From Polytrichum commune (Eukaryota; Streptophyta; Polytrichopsida; Polytrichales; Polytrichaceae), in contig OX485807.1 in NCBI GenBank assembly GCA_950295325.1, forward strand, positions 31,653,666 to 31,717,665: a stretch of DNA of 64,000 nt, read 5' to 3'. Below the pieces are notes generated by a model. That model worked only from the letters and a program-made list of their open reading frames with translations. It did not search any database and was not told the DNA's origin. Positions within the stretch are counted from its first letter, which is position 1. Each line of letters begins with the position of its first letter. The position numbers and the translations under genes are program-made. Below, one piece after another: positions 32,545 to 45,500 of this stretch.

Positions 32545-34750
32545 GCGCATATCATTGCAGAGCCTGCCAGAGAGTCAGAGACTACATGACCTGCCAAAAC
32601 AGAATCAGAAAAGCAGGAGGAGGTTATGGGCATGAAGAATTGAGAGTCCACAAAGTCAATAGCACAGTTATATTAGCATCTTTGCCCGAGATCCAGCACT
32701 CATGCAGGATGAGATAGCACGTTCAAGTCAATTCAATTATATAAAAAAAAAAGCAGCCCAAAGTACGGTATGTGGAAACACGCACAATCGTCCTTTTTAG
32801 CATTTAAGCATGACAACTCCCATTATTAGAATGAGATTACTTTTTATCGGCTCTTGTTATTAGCAGTCGAAAGGGGATACCAACACATCTTAGCATGTAT
32901 TATTTGGATACCGTATGAATAAGTTGTGAATTATCAAAGTGTTTCATATACATGTTACCTAAAATCGACCCTAAGCTCTCACAAGTTTGCGTGTTCTGAA
33001 TTGTGTGCATCTTTGTGATCAATTGTAGGTTTCAGGTCGATCGGAGAAACACAATGTACCCAATTTACTCTCCTCCTTGGCCAATGTTGCATACTTGTTG
33101 GTTGTTATTTGTGAACACGAGTCAGAACAACCAAGTTATTTATCTAGGAGTCAATGCTCAAATTATATTGCCAAGGAAAAGGGCACTTTAAACCCAAGGC
33201 CTCGCCCAACTTCCATGGGAACTCTGAGGTGGAGTTGCCTAAGGTCATTATCATGTTCGGATGGATGGTCTTCCTAGCACTTGAGATTTGGTGCACCCTG
33301 CCACATATGATCCACCCAATCATGTTGGTTGTATTTTCAGCCAACCATGTCACAACCTAAGGGCTTGCCTTTGGGGGAAATAGGTGCATCTTTGCTTGTT
33401 TGTGCCCGTTCAAAGTGTTGACCTTTGAAGGGAAGTAATAGTCTCTAGAGGCTCTTTAACTCTCAACCATTATGTAGGTAAATCTAGACAATTGTAAAAT
33501 ACCAATAACATATTTGTTCTTCAGGGAATGAGCAAGTAAATGTAAGACCTTATTAATGGCTTCACCCCTAAAGGTCGAGGCGGGCGTTTTTGTCCATGCA
33601 ACAACCCTGCCCAACCATACCAATGTGCACATTTATGTTATAGTCTTATGATTTTGGACATGTGGGCATGCAATATTTTTTTTGTGAACAATCTCAACTT
33701 TGGCAAAGGTGTCAACCATGTGATGTTATCTACTATAAGAGGTGATGATTTCCTTTAATAAGCGTATGAACTAGATTGAACCATCTTCAATGATTTTGGG
33801 GAGTATTGGCTTCGGCCTTTATGGGGTAACCCCTAAGCACTTAAGAGGCCCTCTCCAAGCTTAAAAAAATAAAAATAAACTAACGTATTTGAGCTACATA
33901 CTTCCATTTTTAGGTAATCATGTCAAAAGCGACCCTATCTAAAACCAACTCATTCCTCAAATGCACTACTTGAATAAGTTAAACACTTTGATGTTACTAA
34001 ATATTTTATTTCAAATACACAATGTGGGGTGCCTTTGGATGCAAATATATACGTTGTGTTTCGATCACCAATGTCTTGTATGAGTACATTTTTAATTTCT
34101 CCTTGACTTAAGACACAACATATGATAAGGTTTCAAACACCTAAACATGTAAAATATGATTTGAACTTGGTGAAGCATGTATAATTTGCATATACGGCCA
34201 TACATGGAGACCCCACGCCCTTTAAGGGTTAGCTTGGGGATCCCTGAACATAAACATATTGCAACTACCATAGTAGGTGTGGTAAGGTTGCAACATGCAT
34301 TACGTTTTATCACCTCATGGGTCATGGATTGCATACATATTGCAACTACAATATATAGTAGCTTAAGTATAAGCATTGAAGCCCGATTCATGACAAGCTT
34401 TGGACATGCTGTGTATAAAAAAACATAGCTGCAGTCCGTTTCCCAATCCCCTCCACATCTGCACTTTTTGTCAGTGTATAACTGCCATTAACCCATACCT
34501 GTGTGCACAAGGTGTGGCCACCTTCTGAATTAATTGCAATTGTTTATCACCGAGCGCAAATAATTGCGACTGATCCATCAATCCAGCAGTGGACGAAGAC
34601 AAGCAGACCTTTCAGCAGTCCGAGCGTACTTACAACTCTAGAGCCTAGAGCTAGCCAAATTTTGACTGCAATTTTATTGTCATCATTTTAGACGAAATAC
34701 CATAATATATAGCTGGCTTTCTAGGGTTGAATTTCAACTCTGATGTAATG
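32545..34750. other. Intergenic region, no gene seen
   Basis: No exon with a consistent splice context or recognisable protein on either strand. A few short frames (for example 33003-33360) overlap in several phases and look accidental. The right end abuts the 3' end of the DHH gene. Confidence 0.45.
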
Positions 34751-37484
34751 CTATACAAAGGTTTTCAAGCCTTTCCAATACTCAAACTCGTCAGCAGGTA
34801 ACAAGAAGGAGCTAGCATTTCGATGTCCTCCTCCACCATAGGCCTGCAACATGGAAATCGAAATTGTCATTTGACATATCTGAGTTAAAAATGGGAATGA
34901 CTGCATTGAAGCTAACGATTCCTGCTGATCAGGATGATATTAGGCTACAAATTATATGTTGTGTGGAACTTTGAATGCATTTCTCTTTGCTATGCCAGAA
35001 ATCAGACGTGACTTGCAATGAACAGCATGGACGACATTGTAATTTCATCATCCAGACAGTTTGAACATCAAGGGCCTGCAACATTTCTTCTGAACAGCTG
35101 AGCATGTGATCAAAACTTACACTGTCAGTTCAAAAAAACTAAATTGCTGTATAGCCACCAACAGCACAATCACAAACCTGTGAAATGGCTGTAGTATCAT
35201 CATCTTTGCCAATGCTGCGAAGACTTATTTTAAACATATTATCATTCTTCAAAGCTTCCTCCACATACACTACTGCTCCAATAGGTCTGAACAGATGCAA
35301 GTTTCAGAATATGAGCACAGGCCAAATCACTGAGTTAGGGCCCCGCTTTTCACTCATTTAATTGGCCCAGAAAGCATGGTCAAGCATTTGCACTGAGCAG
35401 GACAACACCGTATTAGCCAAGGCTTTACATAAATCTAGATGAAATACAAGCTAGTAATATATGATATATCTGCCCAACAGCTCATAGAGATTCCTGCGTC
35501 CACTGTTCATTGAAGTATGGAATCTAACTTCATAAGGTTATTGATGCTTGCAAAAAACTTAACTTCCCTGCAAATCACTTAACCTTCCTGAGAACCTAAG
35601 ACAGTTGCTGCAATGACTTGAACAAACAGTTGGTTGGCAACATGTTTGAGAAGATTGCTACTTACCGAAGACCGTCATCACGACTTTTTGCCGCGAGTTG
35701 GTTGCCAACTTCGCTTCTTAAATTTGATATTGAATCTGCTCGCACTCCCTAAAAGACCCAATTTTCTCAGTGTCAGCAAAGTTTACTAACCCTCCCATAG
35801 ACATGCATTTCAAAGTCCTCTCTCCAACATGCAATACTCAATTTATACCCCTGCCCTATCCTATCAAAGTATCACAGGCTCACTGCACACCATTTGACAT
35901 TCTGAAGGGCAAGGAAATAAGAAATCAAATTTTAATGATATGGTAATAGTATTATGATATAGTAGAAATGAATATATATATATATATATATAGATAGTAT
36001 GTTAACTCCAGAATCCTCAAACAACTAGAGACAGAGCTTACCAGGCACTGTCCGAACTTCCCCTGGCCAAGTTGAACTACAAAGGAATTTTCAAGGATTT
36101 GATCTATCAGTCTCTGCTTTTCAATAAGGCTTGCCTTTCCTTTCGCTACAAGAGTTTGAGCGTCCAATTCCAGAAGCTGTACAAATCCATCAAAGTCAGA
36201 TAGATCTGCTTGTGAAGACATTGTATCACATCTAAAGTAACTATGATTTCTAAAAACAAAATACATACTAAGAGATTCTAGCTTTCGGTGCTCAAGTATC
36301 ATTACATTTTGCTAAACATTTGGGATATTCTTAGCGATGTTCATGTACCTGATCAAAGACACTTGAATTTTCCTGCACACTATATTCAATGACAGAGTCG
36401 CTTAAACCGCTGCTGAATGCTTTGCTATCTGGTAGGGCCCAGGTCCACAAATCTGCATCCTCAATATACTTGAACAGGGTTTCCACACGCGTAATCTTGT
36501 CACCTTCAACCAAATTTCTGGGTGAGGATTGCGCTTGAAGTTTTTGTAGGAAGTAATCATAAGCGATTGTGGCACCACTCCTTGTCATGTCGAGTTCTAC
36601 ATGCAAGTTCGCGGGACCTGTCCCCATGGGAGGCAGTGTCTCCAATGCTGTCTTGTGATGATCTAAAACCACAACTCTTTGTGTTTTGAACCACTTTTGT
36701 TTTGTTAGAACCGGGACTAGTAATTTGGTGGCCATGTTTTGGATGGTACAATAGATAGACCAGAGGTGAGTCAATGTATATTCCATCACCACCCACAATC
36801 TCTTTTTGCTTTCAAGACAAGATGACAATTCTCATTTCCAAGTCAACCTGGGTGCAAATTCACCAAGAAAGTAACCCTTACAAGCAAGTACAAATGGCTT
36901 ACTGTTTGGCCCTTTTAGCAAGCTCCACTGCAAACTCTTGTGGACCTGCGAAGTCCAAGAGATAAAATGTCTCCACATTCTCAGTTGAAATGTCTTCAAC
37001 CCTGCTCAAAAGATTCAAAGACATATGCAAAAGAGTCAACTTTGTGTAATAATCCTCAATTACCATAAAGAATTTGAGCAAAAAAAATTCTACAAACACT
37101 ACCCCGCAATTGAATATCCCAGGTGAACATACTGGGTCTTACTATTAATTGAAATCAATGTCAAAAGTGACGCCAAACCCCAAATGCTTGGAATTTTAGG
37201 GCACTTTCTACTTCACCCCAAGGCTTGACGAATCACTTAGCTCTAACTTAAGTCTTTCACAATCTACAACCAACACATAGACTCCAGAATGATGGAAGGG
37301 ACTCTTGCAGCTAATGTGTTTACCTTATTGGATCATAAACCGTATTGGGAAGAAAAGTAACAGGACGAGCGACTGCGGTGTGATAGAGATGCGCAGCCAA
37401 AGCGGCAAATATGCCGTCAGGACATGGGTAGTGGTAGAGAACCACATTTTTGGTCCGTTGATTTATAACCTTCAGTTCTTCCAT
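34751..37484 (-). CDS. DHH/DHHA1-family phosphoesterase-like protein, 335 aa, seven exons, intact
   Basis: Exons (minus): 37484-37324, 37001-36903, 36676-36349, 36176-36042, 35748-35666, 35286-35178 and 34843-34751; GT-AG throughout, phases close, stop TAG at 34751. Residues 18-28 (HYPCPDGIFAA) are the N-terminal metal/nucleotide-binding motif. DHH itself is at 92-94 in VVVLDHHK. Residues 308-318, GGGGHRNASSF, form the C-terminal DHHA1 signature (GGGH). DHH enzymes hydrolyse phosphodiester or phosphoanhydride bonds with Mn2+ (RecJ nucleases, exopolyphosphatases, NrnA-type oligoribonucleases). The plant members of this compact type have no experimentally assigned substrate that I know of. The first ATG was taken as start; an acceptor-like CACAG just upstream (about 37527) leaves open an additional 5' exon, perhaps with a targeting peptide. 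Intron 4 contains an (AT)n run at 35971-35992. Confidence 0.88.
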
Positions 37485-37554
37485 CTGTGATAGTAATGTT
37501 GCAAAGCTCCGACCAGGTCTCCAAATCTGTGACAAATTTGGGCTGCTCACCTTC

Positions 37555-37980
37555 TGGAGAATGCTGCCAGGGAGTCACGAAGAAGACTTCAAATGTATGT
37601 TAAGTCCGCCCATGTGCAATATGCATCTGACATCATCATCTCCCTCTTCTAAACCCACGTAGATTTCTTACAAATTGCAGTGAGGTATATATACAAAGAA
37701 TCTGTTACCTGCTTGGATTGCTCACATTATGGAAGATGTTGCCAGGGATTCACGAAGAAGTTTTCAAATGAAGTTAAGTCCACCCATGTGCAATATGCAC
37801 CTCACATCATCTTCGCCCTCTTTTAAAACCCCCGAAGAAAATTACAAATTGCAAAGAGATGTATATGCAAATAAATCTGTTACATATTTGGACTGCTCAC
37901 TTTTTGGAGAATGTTGCCAGGGGCGACGAAGCCTTGATGAATGTTAGCTTAGCTCCAGCCATGCGAAATGTGCATCTCCA
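37555..37980. repeat. ~175-bp tandem repeat, about 2.4 copies, between head-to-head genes
   Basis: GGARRATGYTGCCAGGG recurs at 37555, 37731 and 37906 (periods 176 and 175). Each is followed by CACGAAGAAG..., CCCATGTGCAATATGCA and CTTACAAATTGCA-like segments. It occupies the space directly upstream of the DHH gene and upstream of the RING gene start at 38787. Confidence 0.85.
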
Positions 37981-38786
37981 AGTTCTCCCTCGGGTAAAGT
38001 CCCAACCTGATTAAGAGCTATGCACTACAAACAGGGCACTCTGGCGTAGCCCGCTGTTTCAGGGGGTGATTCTCCAAGTCAGACCCAGTGGTTGGGAGGG
38101 TGAGTCCTCTTGAAAACACTAACTGCTCTTCATTACCAAGGTAGGTTAAATGGAGGAATATAAGTTATGGTTCTTCGGAGGTAGCCTGTTTCCGACTTCT
38201 CCTCTAACCCTAATTTCCTCAAAACCCATTATTATGTGGACCCAAAAGTTTAGGACCCGTATCATAGGTACTGCATTTTAGTGTGTCTCGAAGATTCTTG
38301 CTGCCGAAATTCTATGAACTTTAAATAGTATGTGTATGTGGAATTCGGTTGAAAGAGCACTATGTTTCTACCCTTCCACCTTGGTTGCGGACCTTTTTCG
38401 CTTCCCCCCTTTGTCAATGGACACAAAGCTTGTACATGCACTTTTGTTGATCACAGTGACACAGTTCCTCACTGCACTTTGCCTCTCCTGAACTTCATAA
38501 GCACGTAAGAAATTGGCACACGTTTGACCCACTTCCATCTTCTAGGATGAAAGTGACGCTGTAATCTTAACATATAGTGTAGGCATAGTGCGTTGTGGAT
38601 TTGTGGTTGCCAGTTTTAGCGGTTAGTTTGAGATTTGCACATGTATTGAGAATCGCTTTCCTTTCTTGGGATGACCATGACCAGACCTGCCAGGAGTAAG
38701 AAGCAAGCAAGAATGTTGTACATCAGAACATCATCATAATAAGATCAAGTAACTCAAATTCCTCCAGTTTGAAGGTTAGCTAAGCT

Positions 38787-41700
38787 ATGGAGAAGGATTC
38801 ACTGCCTGCAGGGTGGCCATGCACTTCAGGTTTGTTTGAGGGGTAAAATCCTAACCTAAGATTTCTAACATTTCCTTTGACATAGCTCTTCACATAACTT
38901 ACAACTGCTTGCTTGCTTCAAAGGAATAGTCCGCACATATGTAGACTTATCTATCCTCCTTCTGGCATCATAAGTATTTTAGGATCATAAGTATTTTTGA
39001 AATCTGAAAAGTTTTGTTTGGTTCCAGGGAGGAGTTTCCCAGCTCCTTAGTGGACGCTGGCAGTGCATGCCCCATCTGTTTCTCAATCATGAAGCCTCCT
39101 CATTTGGCACCCATTGTCCTCTCCCCATGTGGTCACACATTTTGTGCCAAGGTACTACCCACCCTCTCTCGCTCAATTCTTAACTTCTTGTGAATACCAT
39201 ATGCCTAAATATCTAAACTTGCTACACCTTTCATTTCAATTAGTGTGGATTACCATTTGGAGTTACGAAGTGCTATAAGTTTTCACTGATGATGCAATTC
39301 TTCACAAGTACAACACAAATAGATAGTATATGCAGCTTATAGAACGTCACAAAAATGTTGAGCTTAACAAGTTACAGTATCCTCTGTAAGAAGTTATACC
39401 ACTGCGTTGTAATTCCAAATCCCAAATCACACTAATTGAAATAAACAGTATTATATCTGAAAATAATGGATTCTACATTCTTGCAGTGCGTGGCTGTGCA
39501 TACAGCAGTTCAAAGGAAAAAAGCCCGCCTTCAAGGAGGCCCCATAGATGATCCACCATGCCCACATTGCAAGAAAAGGATTGTCGCGCAGAGTGTGAAC
39601 ATCACATTACAAAACATAATCACGGAGAGGTTGTCTCTACGACAAATCATGCGACAAGCCAAAGTGCAAAGCGTCTATCCCAAGCTACCTGTGCGAGGCC
39701 AACAATTATATGAGGATTTATTGACACCTGCAAGGACTTCAGTTAATATAAACCCTCCTCCCTCCCTCCCTCCCTCTTAATTATTCAAGAATCTGTCTTC
39801 ACACTGCATCCTTGTTGACTTTTTGCTCAAACTTTCTAAGCAGAATATAAGAGTGCATGACACATAGTGGGTAGCTAAAAACATGATTTTGTAGGTGCTC
39901 AAAGATGACAATCTATATGTTGTCATGAAGTGAAATTGCGGTTGAATCCATCTGAGTCTGGAATTTATGTACGCAAACCCCATTGTCATGAAAAGCAAGA
40001 TTATTTCAGCACTATATATGATTGGGTCAGAGTTTCAACATTGTTGACATCCTTGCCATACGTGTCCAAGTCATAAAAATTTCTTGACATAGTTGTGCAC
40101 CTCCAGTTTTTTTCTTGGAATAGCCTTGCACTTGTAGGGCACTTTGGACAATGACAATTAGGTACCCCTAACAAGCTCGTTGAATTGAAAGCAATGGAAC
40201 AAGGAGAAGAACTCCAAACAAGTTTCACTTCCCTCATTGCATGCCATTTATGTGAACTTTCTCCATATGCAGGGGGCGGCAAGGGACAATTTTGGAACTA
40301 GAGAAAACAGTGCACCGGGACTATTCCACTGTCAGTCATTACAGGACGTATTATCAGAGACAAAAAACAGACAAGATGTAAGGTTCAATGATAGTGATCT
40401 CATCTTTCTATTGCACTAGTAATAAGCAGTAAAGTGCAAAGCCTGGAATGAACACATGTCGCCTTGAGATGTTCCCATCAGTTTCCACTAAGTAGAACAC
40501 CTGCAAATATCAATAATAACTTCTTACAAATCAGTGCATCGAGGTATTTGAATATCACTTGAAAACCTTGAACATAGGTAGAAGACAGATCTAGACAAAG
40601 AAACCTTGCGACTAAAACTCTTTCATTGTGTAACTTGTTTCCCAGAGGCTAGAAGGTGATATAGCAACAGCAGAGCAGAAAGTCACCCATTTGGAATGCA
40701 AAGAAAAGGAGTTGAAGGAGGTACTTCAGAAGGTATAGCGTTCAATTTGTGTTCAATTTGTGTATACCTATATGCTCAATCAACTAGAAATATAGCATAT
40801 TGTATACACGTATGAGGTTCAAGTACTAATAACATTTTTATCCGAGCTTTGTGTCATGTACATGCCCACATTGCTTGGAGCTTTAGGACCTTTGAAACTC
40901 GCATCTCGGCTAAATATTTCTGGGAGTTGTGTAAACTCATAGGCCCTTATGGTACCTATTCAGAAACTTACAAAGGGTTTGAGAGTTGAGTCTCAACTGT
41001 TGTTTTGTGGGATAGTTATCAAATCCTACATGTATTGTGATCCAGTGGAAAGGTTGGTAGGTTGGTGCCATTGGTTTCAAATCAAAGGACCAAAATGCTC
41101 ATGGCAACTACAGAATTCTAGAGCATCTGAGTCATTTTAATGCCGTCTTCCGGGTTTCTTTTGATATTTCTGGGAAAACAGGTCAGCATGGAGTATCGAA
41201 TGGTGCAAACTGAGTTGGAAGATACAAAAAGCAAACAGAAAATGTTGTACCAAGCACATGCTGAGACAGTGCAAAAAGCAGACCTTATTGAAGCATCTGT
41301 GGTGGCCTTGAAAAAGGTGACTAAACTACTCCTTCACCTGTTGACCTTATTGAACTGTGACCTTATTGTGAGCACTTCAATCAATTTTGGCAGTTGGAGT
41401 GGATTGAAAATTACTCATCTGGTTACCAACTGTAAATCATGAAGATTGTCATTCAAGTTTTAGAATAGAAGTGCCCACAATAAGGCAACACACAAAGTCA
41501 TGCAAACCTATTAAAGTCAAAGTGGATATTATCTTCTCTTTATAACCTGGACACATGGCCTCCCTGTCAATTGCATTCACTTTTGAACCATAATAATTTA
41601 TATGTTTTGTGAGCCCATAATCCAATCTCATTATAACAAGTGTCTTTTTATGTCCATTCTTAACAACAAGCCTTACTGCTCAAATGTGATTGTCCTATCA

Positions 41701-42207
41701 AGAAGAGTGATCACATAAGGACCACAATTCCTTACATGTCATTGAACCGCAACTAACAAGGAACTTGACTCCGGCAGGAGCACAATGAATTCAATACACT
41801 TGGAACAAGAGGAGAAATTCACTTACTCGATGCAAAACGATGAAATTCACAAATGTTACTGGCATCAGAATGTAATCACCTACTAATTTGTACATTAAAA
41901 ATGATACTACAGACATGCACCAAAGCTTGAAAGGTGAACAAATTTTGATAGAGGTCTTTGAATAAGTCACAATTTTGGGGAAAAACTCACATCTCAATAC
42001 ACATCCCTCACCTATTTAACCTATTCTTGCCTCAAGTTACACTTGGAAAGAATCAACCACTAGTTGTAAAATATGTTATACAGAGCCACGCTTTAAAATT
42101 ACTTCAAAGCTTTTGAGTATGTCCTGCACAGTCTATTTGCCTCCAGCTACTTTCAGTATAAGCTGGACACTGACATTATGCCGCACTCTCAAATAAAATG
42201 TAATTAA
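38787..42207 (+). CDS. RING-finger coiled-coil protein, ~270 aa, putative E3 ubiquitin ligase
   Basis: Exons: 38787-38842, 39028-39151, 39487-39741, 40273-40377, 40646-40732, 41182-41316 and a tentative last exon 42157-42207 (stop TAA). All junctions are GT-AG with closing phases. Residues 33-88 form a C3HC4 RING: C33-x2-C36, C53-x-H55-x2-C58-x2-C61, C85-x2-C88. The C58/C61 pair is split by intron 2. After a basic stretch, residues from about 165 (LQDVLSETKNRQDRLEGD) to 255 are a continuous coiled coil rich in E, K and Q. RING domains recruit E2-ubiquitin; the coiled coil probably dimerises or binds the target. I do not recognise the specific family. The last exon is uncertain: read-through of intron 6 would give a different 44-residue tail. 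Tail to tail with the HD-Zip III gene. Confidence 0.75.
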
Positions 42208-42588
42208 GAAGCTCAACTTCGTGGTCAGAGGAAAGAAAAACTCTCAAAAGCTTGTAGTATACTGGTCAAAGTGTTGGAGTTCTCTTTGATATCAAAGTAC
42301 GCGCAATGGAATGCATATGAGGTGGCTGGACAGGAAGTACTTAACGAGAATCTCCATCCACTCAAATATGACATGGCTTCATAATACCAAAACTGATCCA
42401 GTCCAGGAGACTGAATTCAACGTCAACTCATTGGAGGCTTGAGTGTGTGTGAAGTCCTAGCGCACAGCCTTGTCTCGAAATTAGCAGCCTTTTTACTACT
42501 ACCCAACAAAAAGGAAGGAAGACTCCTCTCATCAATAAAAATCACCGAAACCACTGAAACATGGAACTCTTTGTATCTTGAGCATCTG

Positions 42589-45500
42589 TCAAGTCACAAA
42601 GGACCAATTCATGAAAAGGAATGCAATGCACTGAATGGAGTCATCATCATCCAACACCTTCCATGCCAAACCTCGGTCGTATGTTGTCGTGCGCCCTGTG
42701 CTGGAAATACGAACCCCTGCAGGCAGATAGCTGTATCCCTGTTCCAGGATAAGACAAACTTTCAGAAACAGGATGGATGTTTGGGCCCAAACTCCTTTGC
42801 CCGCATTTAAAATTGAATGATGAAGTATTCTCCCTTGAAGGACCAGGTGTGTGTTTATACAGGATACATGGCAATTTGTACAAACCCCCAACAAGTATTG
42901 AAATACTACTTACTTTGAGTAGAGGAAGTGAAAGTGAAGTCATATTATGTGACAATACGTGGGATATATTTGAGTCTAGCTCATTTGCATGAGCTCCAAT
43001 CTTCCTATAATTCATTTGACATATTTGTATGCGGCTCTGATTAAAACTATGCAAGTGATAAATGGGCTAATATGAGATAGGATCACTTTCGACATTCAGT
43101 TAGAAATATCAAAAAGTGTTCTTGAACCTGTTCGTATGACACCTTGAGGCCCAAGAGGTCTAAGTGATCATTTTCTGTGCAATGCATGGTAGAGAAATGT
43201 TGTCATTCAACAAGAATAACTCAATAAAAATTTGGTGATAATCCATGTAATGCAACTTTGTTTAATTATTGGGAACACACCTGCTGCAGCACTTGTGTGA
43301 ATGTGGCGTAAGAAACTTTGCGGTCATTCTCATCAAGTGTCTTCTCCCAAGCCAAGTCTTGCAAGGATCCTGATTTAGTTTCAAACATCTCAAGCCCCGC
43401 TCGGTTTGCAAACACAAACTCTGGCATTCCCTGAACACAAGTGATACAGTCCAAAAATTTCTTCAGGGCTTCAACAATTGTACATTTGAATCAGTCCACA
43501 AGTAATCAATGACAGCAGAGTGAAAAACATGTATATAATTAATGGAACAGTTATGTTCCAAGATATTTGACCATGCAAAAAATAATGAAAACACCCACAA
43601 AGAGAACCACAAGTACCTTCCAAGCACAACACACAATGGCATCTGTGTGATGCCAAAATGCCTTGAACAGACCTTCATTCCCTCCACCCTCGGGCCGAAT
43701 AAGGTCCATTCCTAAGTGCACTCTGGATAAACAAAATACACATCAAACTCATAAGATTACTGGAAATCCTTGGTCCCAATCATTTGTCAAAGAGTACGAA
43801 AATTCCATAAACGTTCTATGTTCTAATGTGAAATAGATATTGTAAGAAGCTTACATGATATTTAGTCAATATCAATATCAGAGGCTTATGGAAACAGTAT
43901 AGAAGACACAAAAGAGTCTCCTAGAAGCACCTAAGGTATCTGGGCCTTATGTGGTCGGTCTTCTAAATCAGATGGCTATATTTGAGGTGTATATGGCAAG
44001 ACTAGTTGTCAAGAACGGACACCCAAAAGACGTGTGTCACAATGAGATTCGACTATGTGCTCAAAATATAGACACCATTCTAGGTTCAGTAGTTAACATC
44101 AAAATTGGGGGTCTGTGTGAACGCTTTAAATACCAAGACAATCTTCACTTTAACCGCTTATAACTTTTGCATCTCAAGTCAGATTCTGAAACATAAAATG
44201 GCCATCTTTGTGATTCATCATGAGACAATTTCCGAGCTGATCAACAGCCTTAAATTTTAGTGGAGTTGGAAGTGCCCACAGTAGGTCCACATAACTTTAA
44301 GTGAACAAATAACTGTATAATGCACAAAATTGCAAAAATATGAAGGTTTTCTGAAAAGATAAAGAAAACAGCACACCTGTAGCTGCTCAGTATTTGGCGT
44401 GCCAAAGTAATTGCATCTGGATTACCAGATGATTGTCGGGCTTGAGCCTGAGGTGCCCCGCGAGAAGGAGCTAAAGCCATTGCAACACGCTGTACCGATG
44501 CTACAACTGTGCGCACATACTGACGTGCCATTTGTGCACAGGTTTCACGTGTGTGAACTTCGTATGCAAACTGGAAAGCTATGGTTAGCACAGACCGCAT
44601 TTGACCCGCACTACTGGTTTTAGTTTCTCCATTCAGCCGTAGGTCATTTCCATCTTCCAGAGTGGAAGCTAAGTCCAATGTGCGGTCAAGGCCAAAGCCA
44701 TCCTACACAAGTGATCACACACATTGGTCACTCTCAAATGTCTCTTTTTATTTTCGTCATTCACCTTACAATATGGGTATATTTAGCAGGATAACAATGT
44801 GACCATTCTTCCTGCAGGTTTAAAAAGACAAACATACAGAAAATGGCAAAAAAACAGAAGTACTTACCACGACGTTGCTGTCAACAGGAATCACACAAAA
44901 GCCTGATGGAAGGAGCGGGATATCCTCAGATACGGCAACGTCCACTGGAGCGAACACAAGCTGGGCACATGCACCAATTGCACCTTCTTCGATGCCGGTA
45001 CAAAGCTATTTTTCCAGTCCCACGAATTTTGTCAGCCTGATGCAGACAACCAACCTTGAAGCAGGATTGCACATAAATGTATGCATATTACAAAATATGA
45101 ATATGGCTACTTATGCACGAAAAGTAGTGTTTGTTATCCACAAACCTGAAGTAGGAAAGCGTCTCTTGAGAGGATTGAATGTTGCACTGAGCTCTGGCTT
45201 TCCAACTTCACAACCTCCAGAAACTGCACAACCGTTAACAAGAGTGTAAATACGTGCACAAATTGACTCCCTAAGGAACATACTGAAGAAGCATCGAGAC
45301 ACTAGAGTTATTCTTTAACCCAATGGGAATTTCGTTGGGAGCTGGTCCCTTATGAATTTCCATTGGATGTCTTTCCACTTGTGGTGCATGCTTGGAGGTA
45401 GTGTTAGAATTTCAACAAAGAGCAACCTATATCGGTTTATTGAGGACCAAACTCATTTTAGCACCTCTTGGCATGCCAAAGTTAGTCTGACTCTCAATGA

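Noticed and set aside
39742-39780. C-terminal extension of the RING exon 3 ORF (VNINPPPSLPPS)
   Set aside because: It reads a (CCCT)n microsatellite past a GT donor at 39742; splicing there joins in phase to a good coiled-coil exon at 40273.
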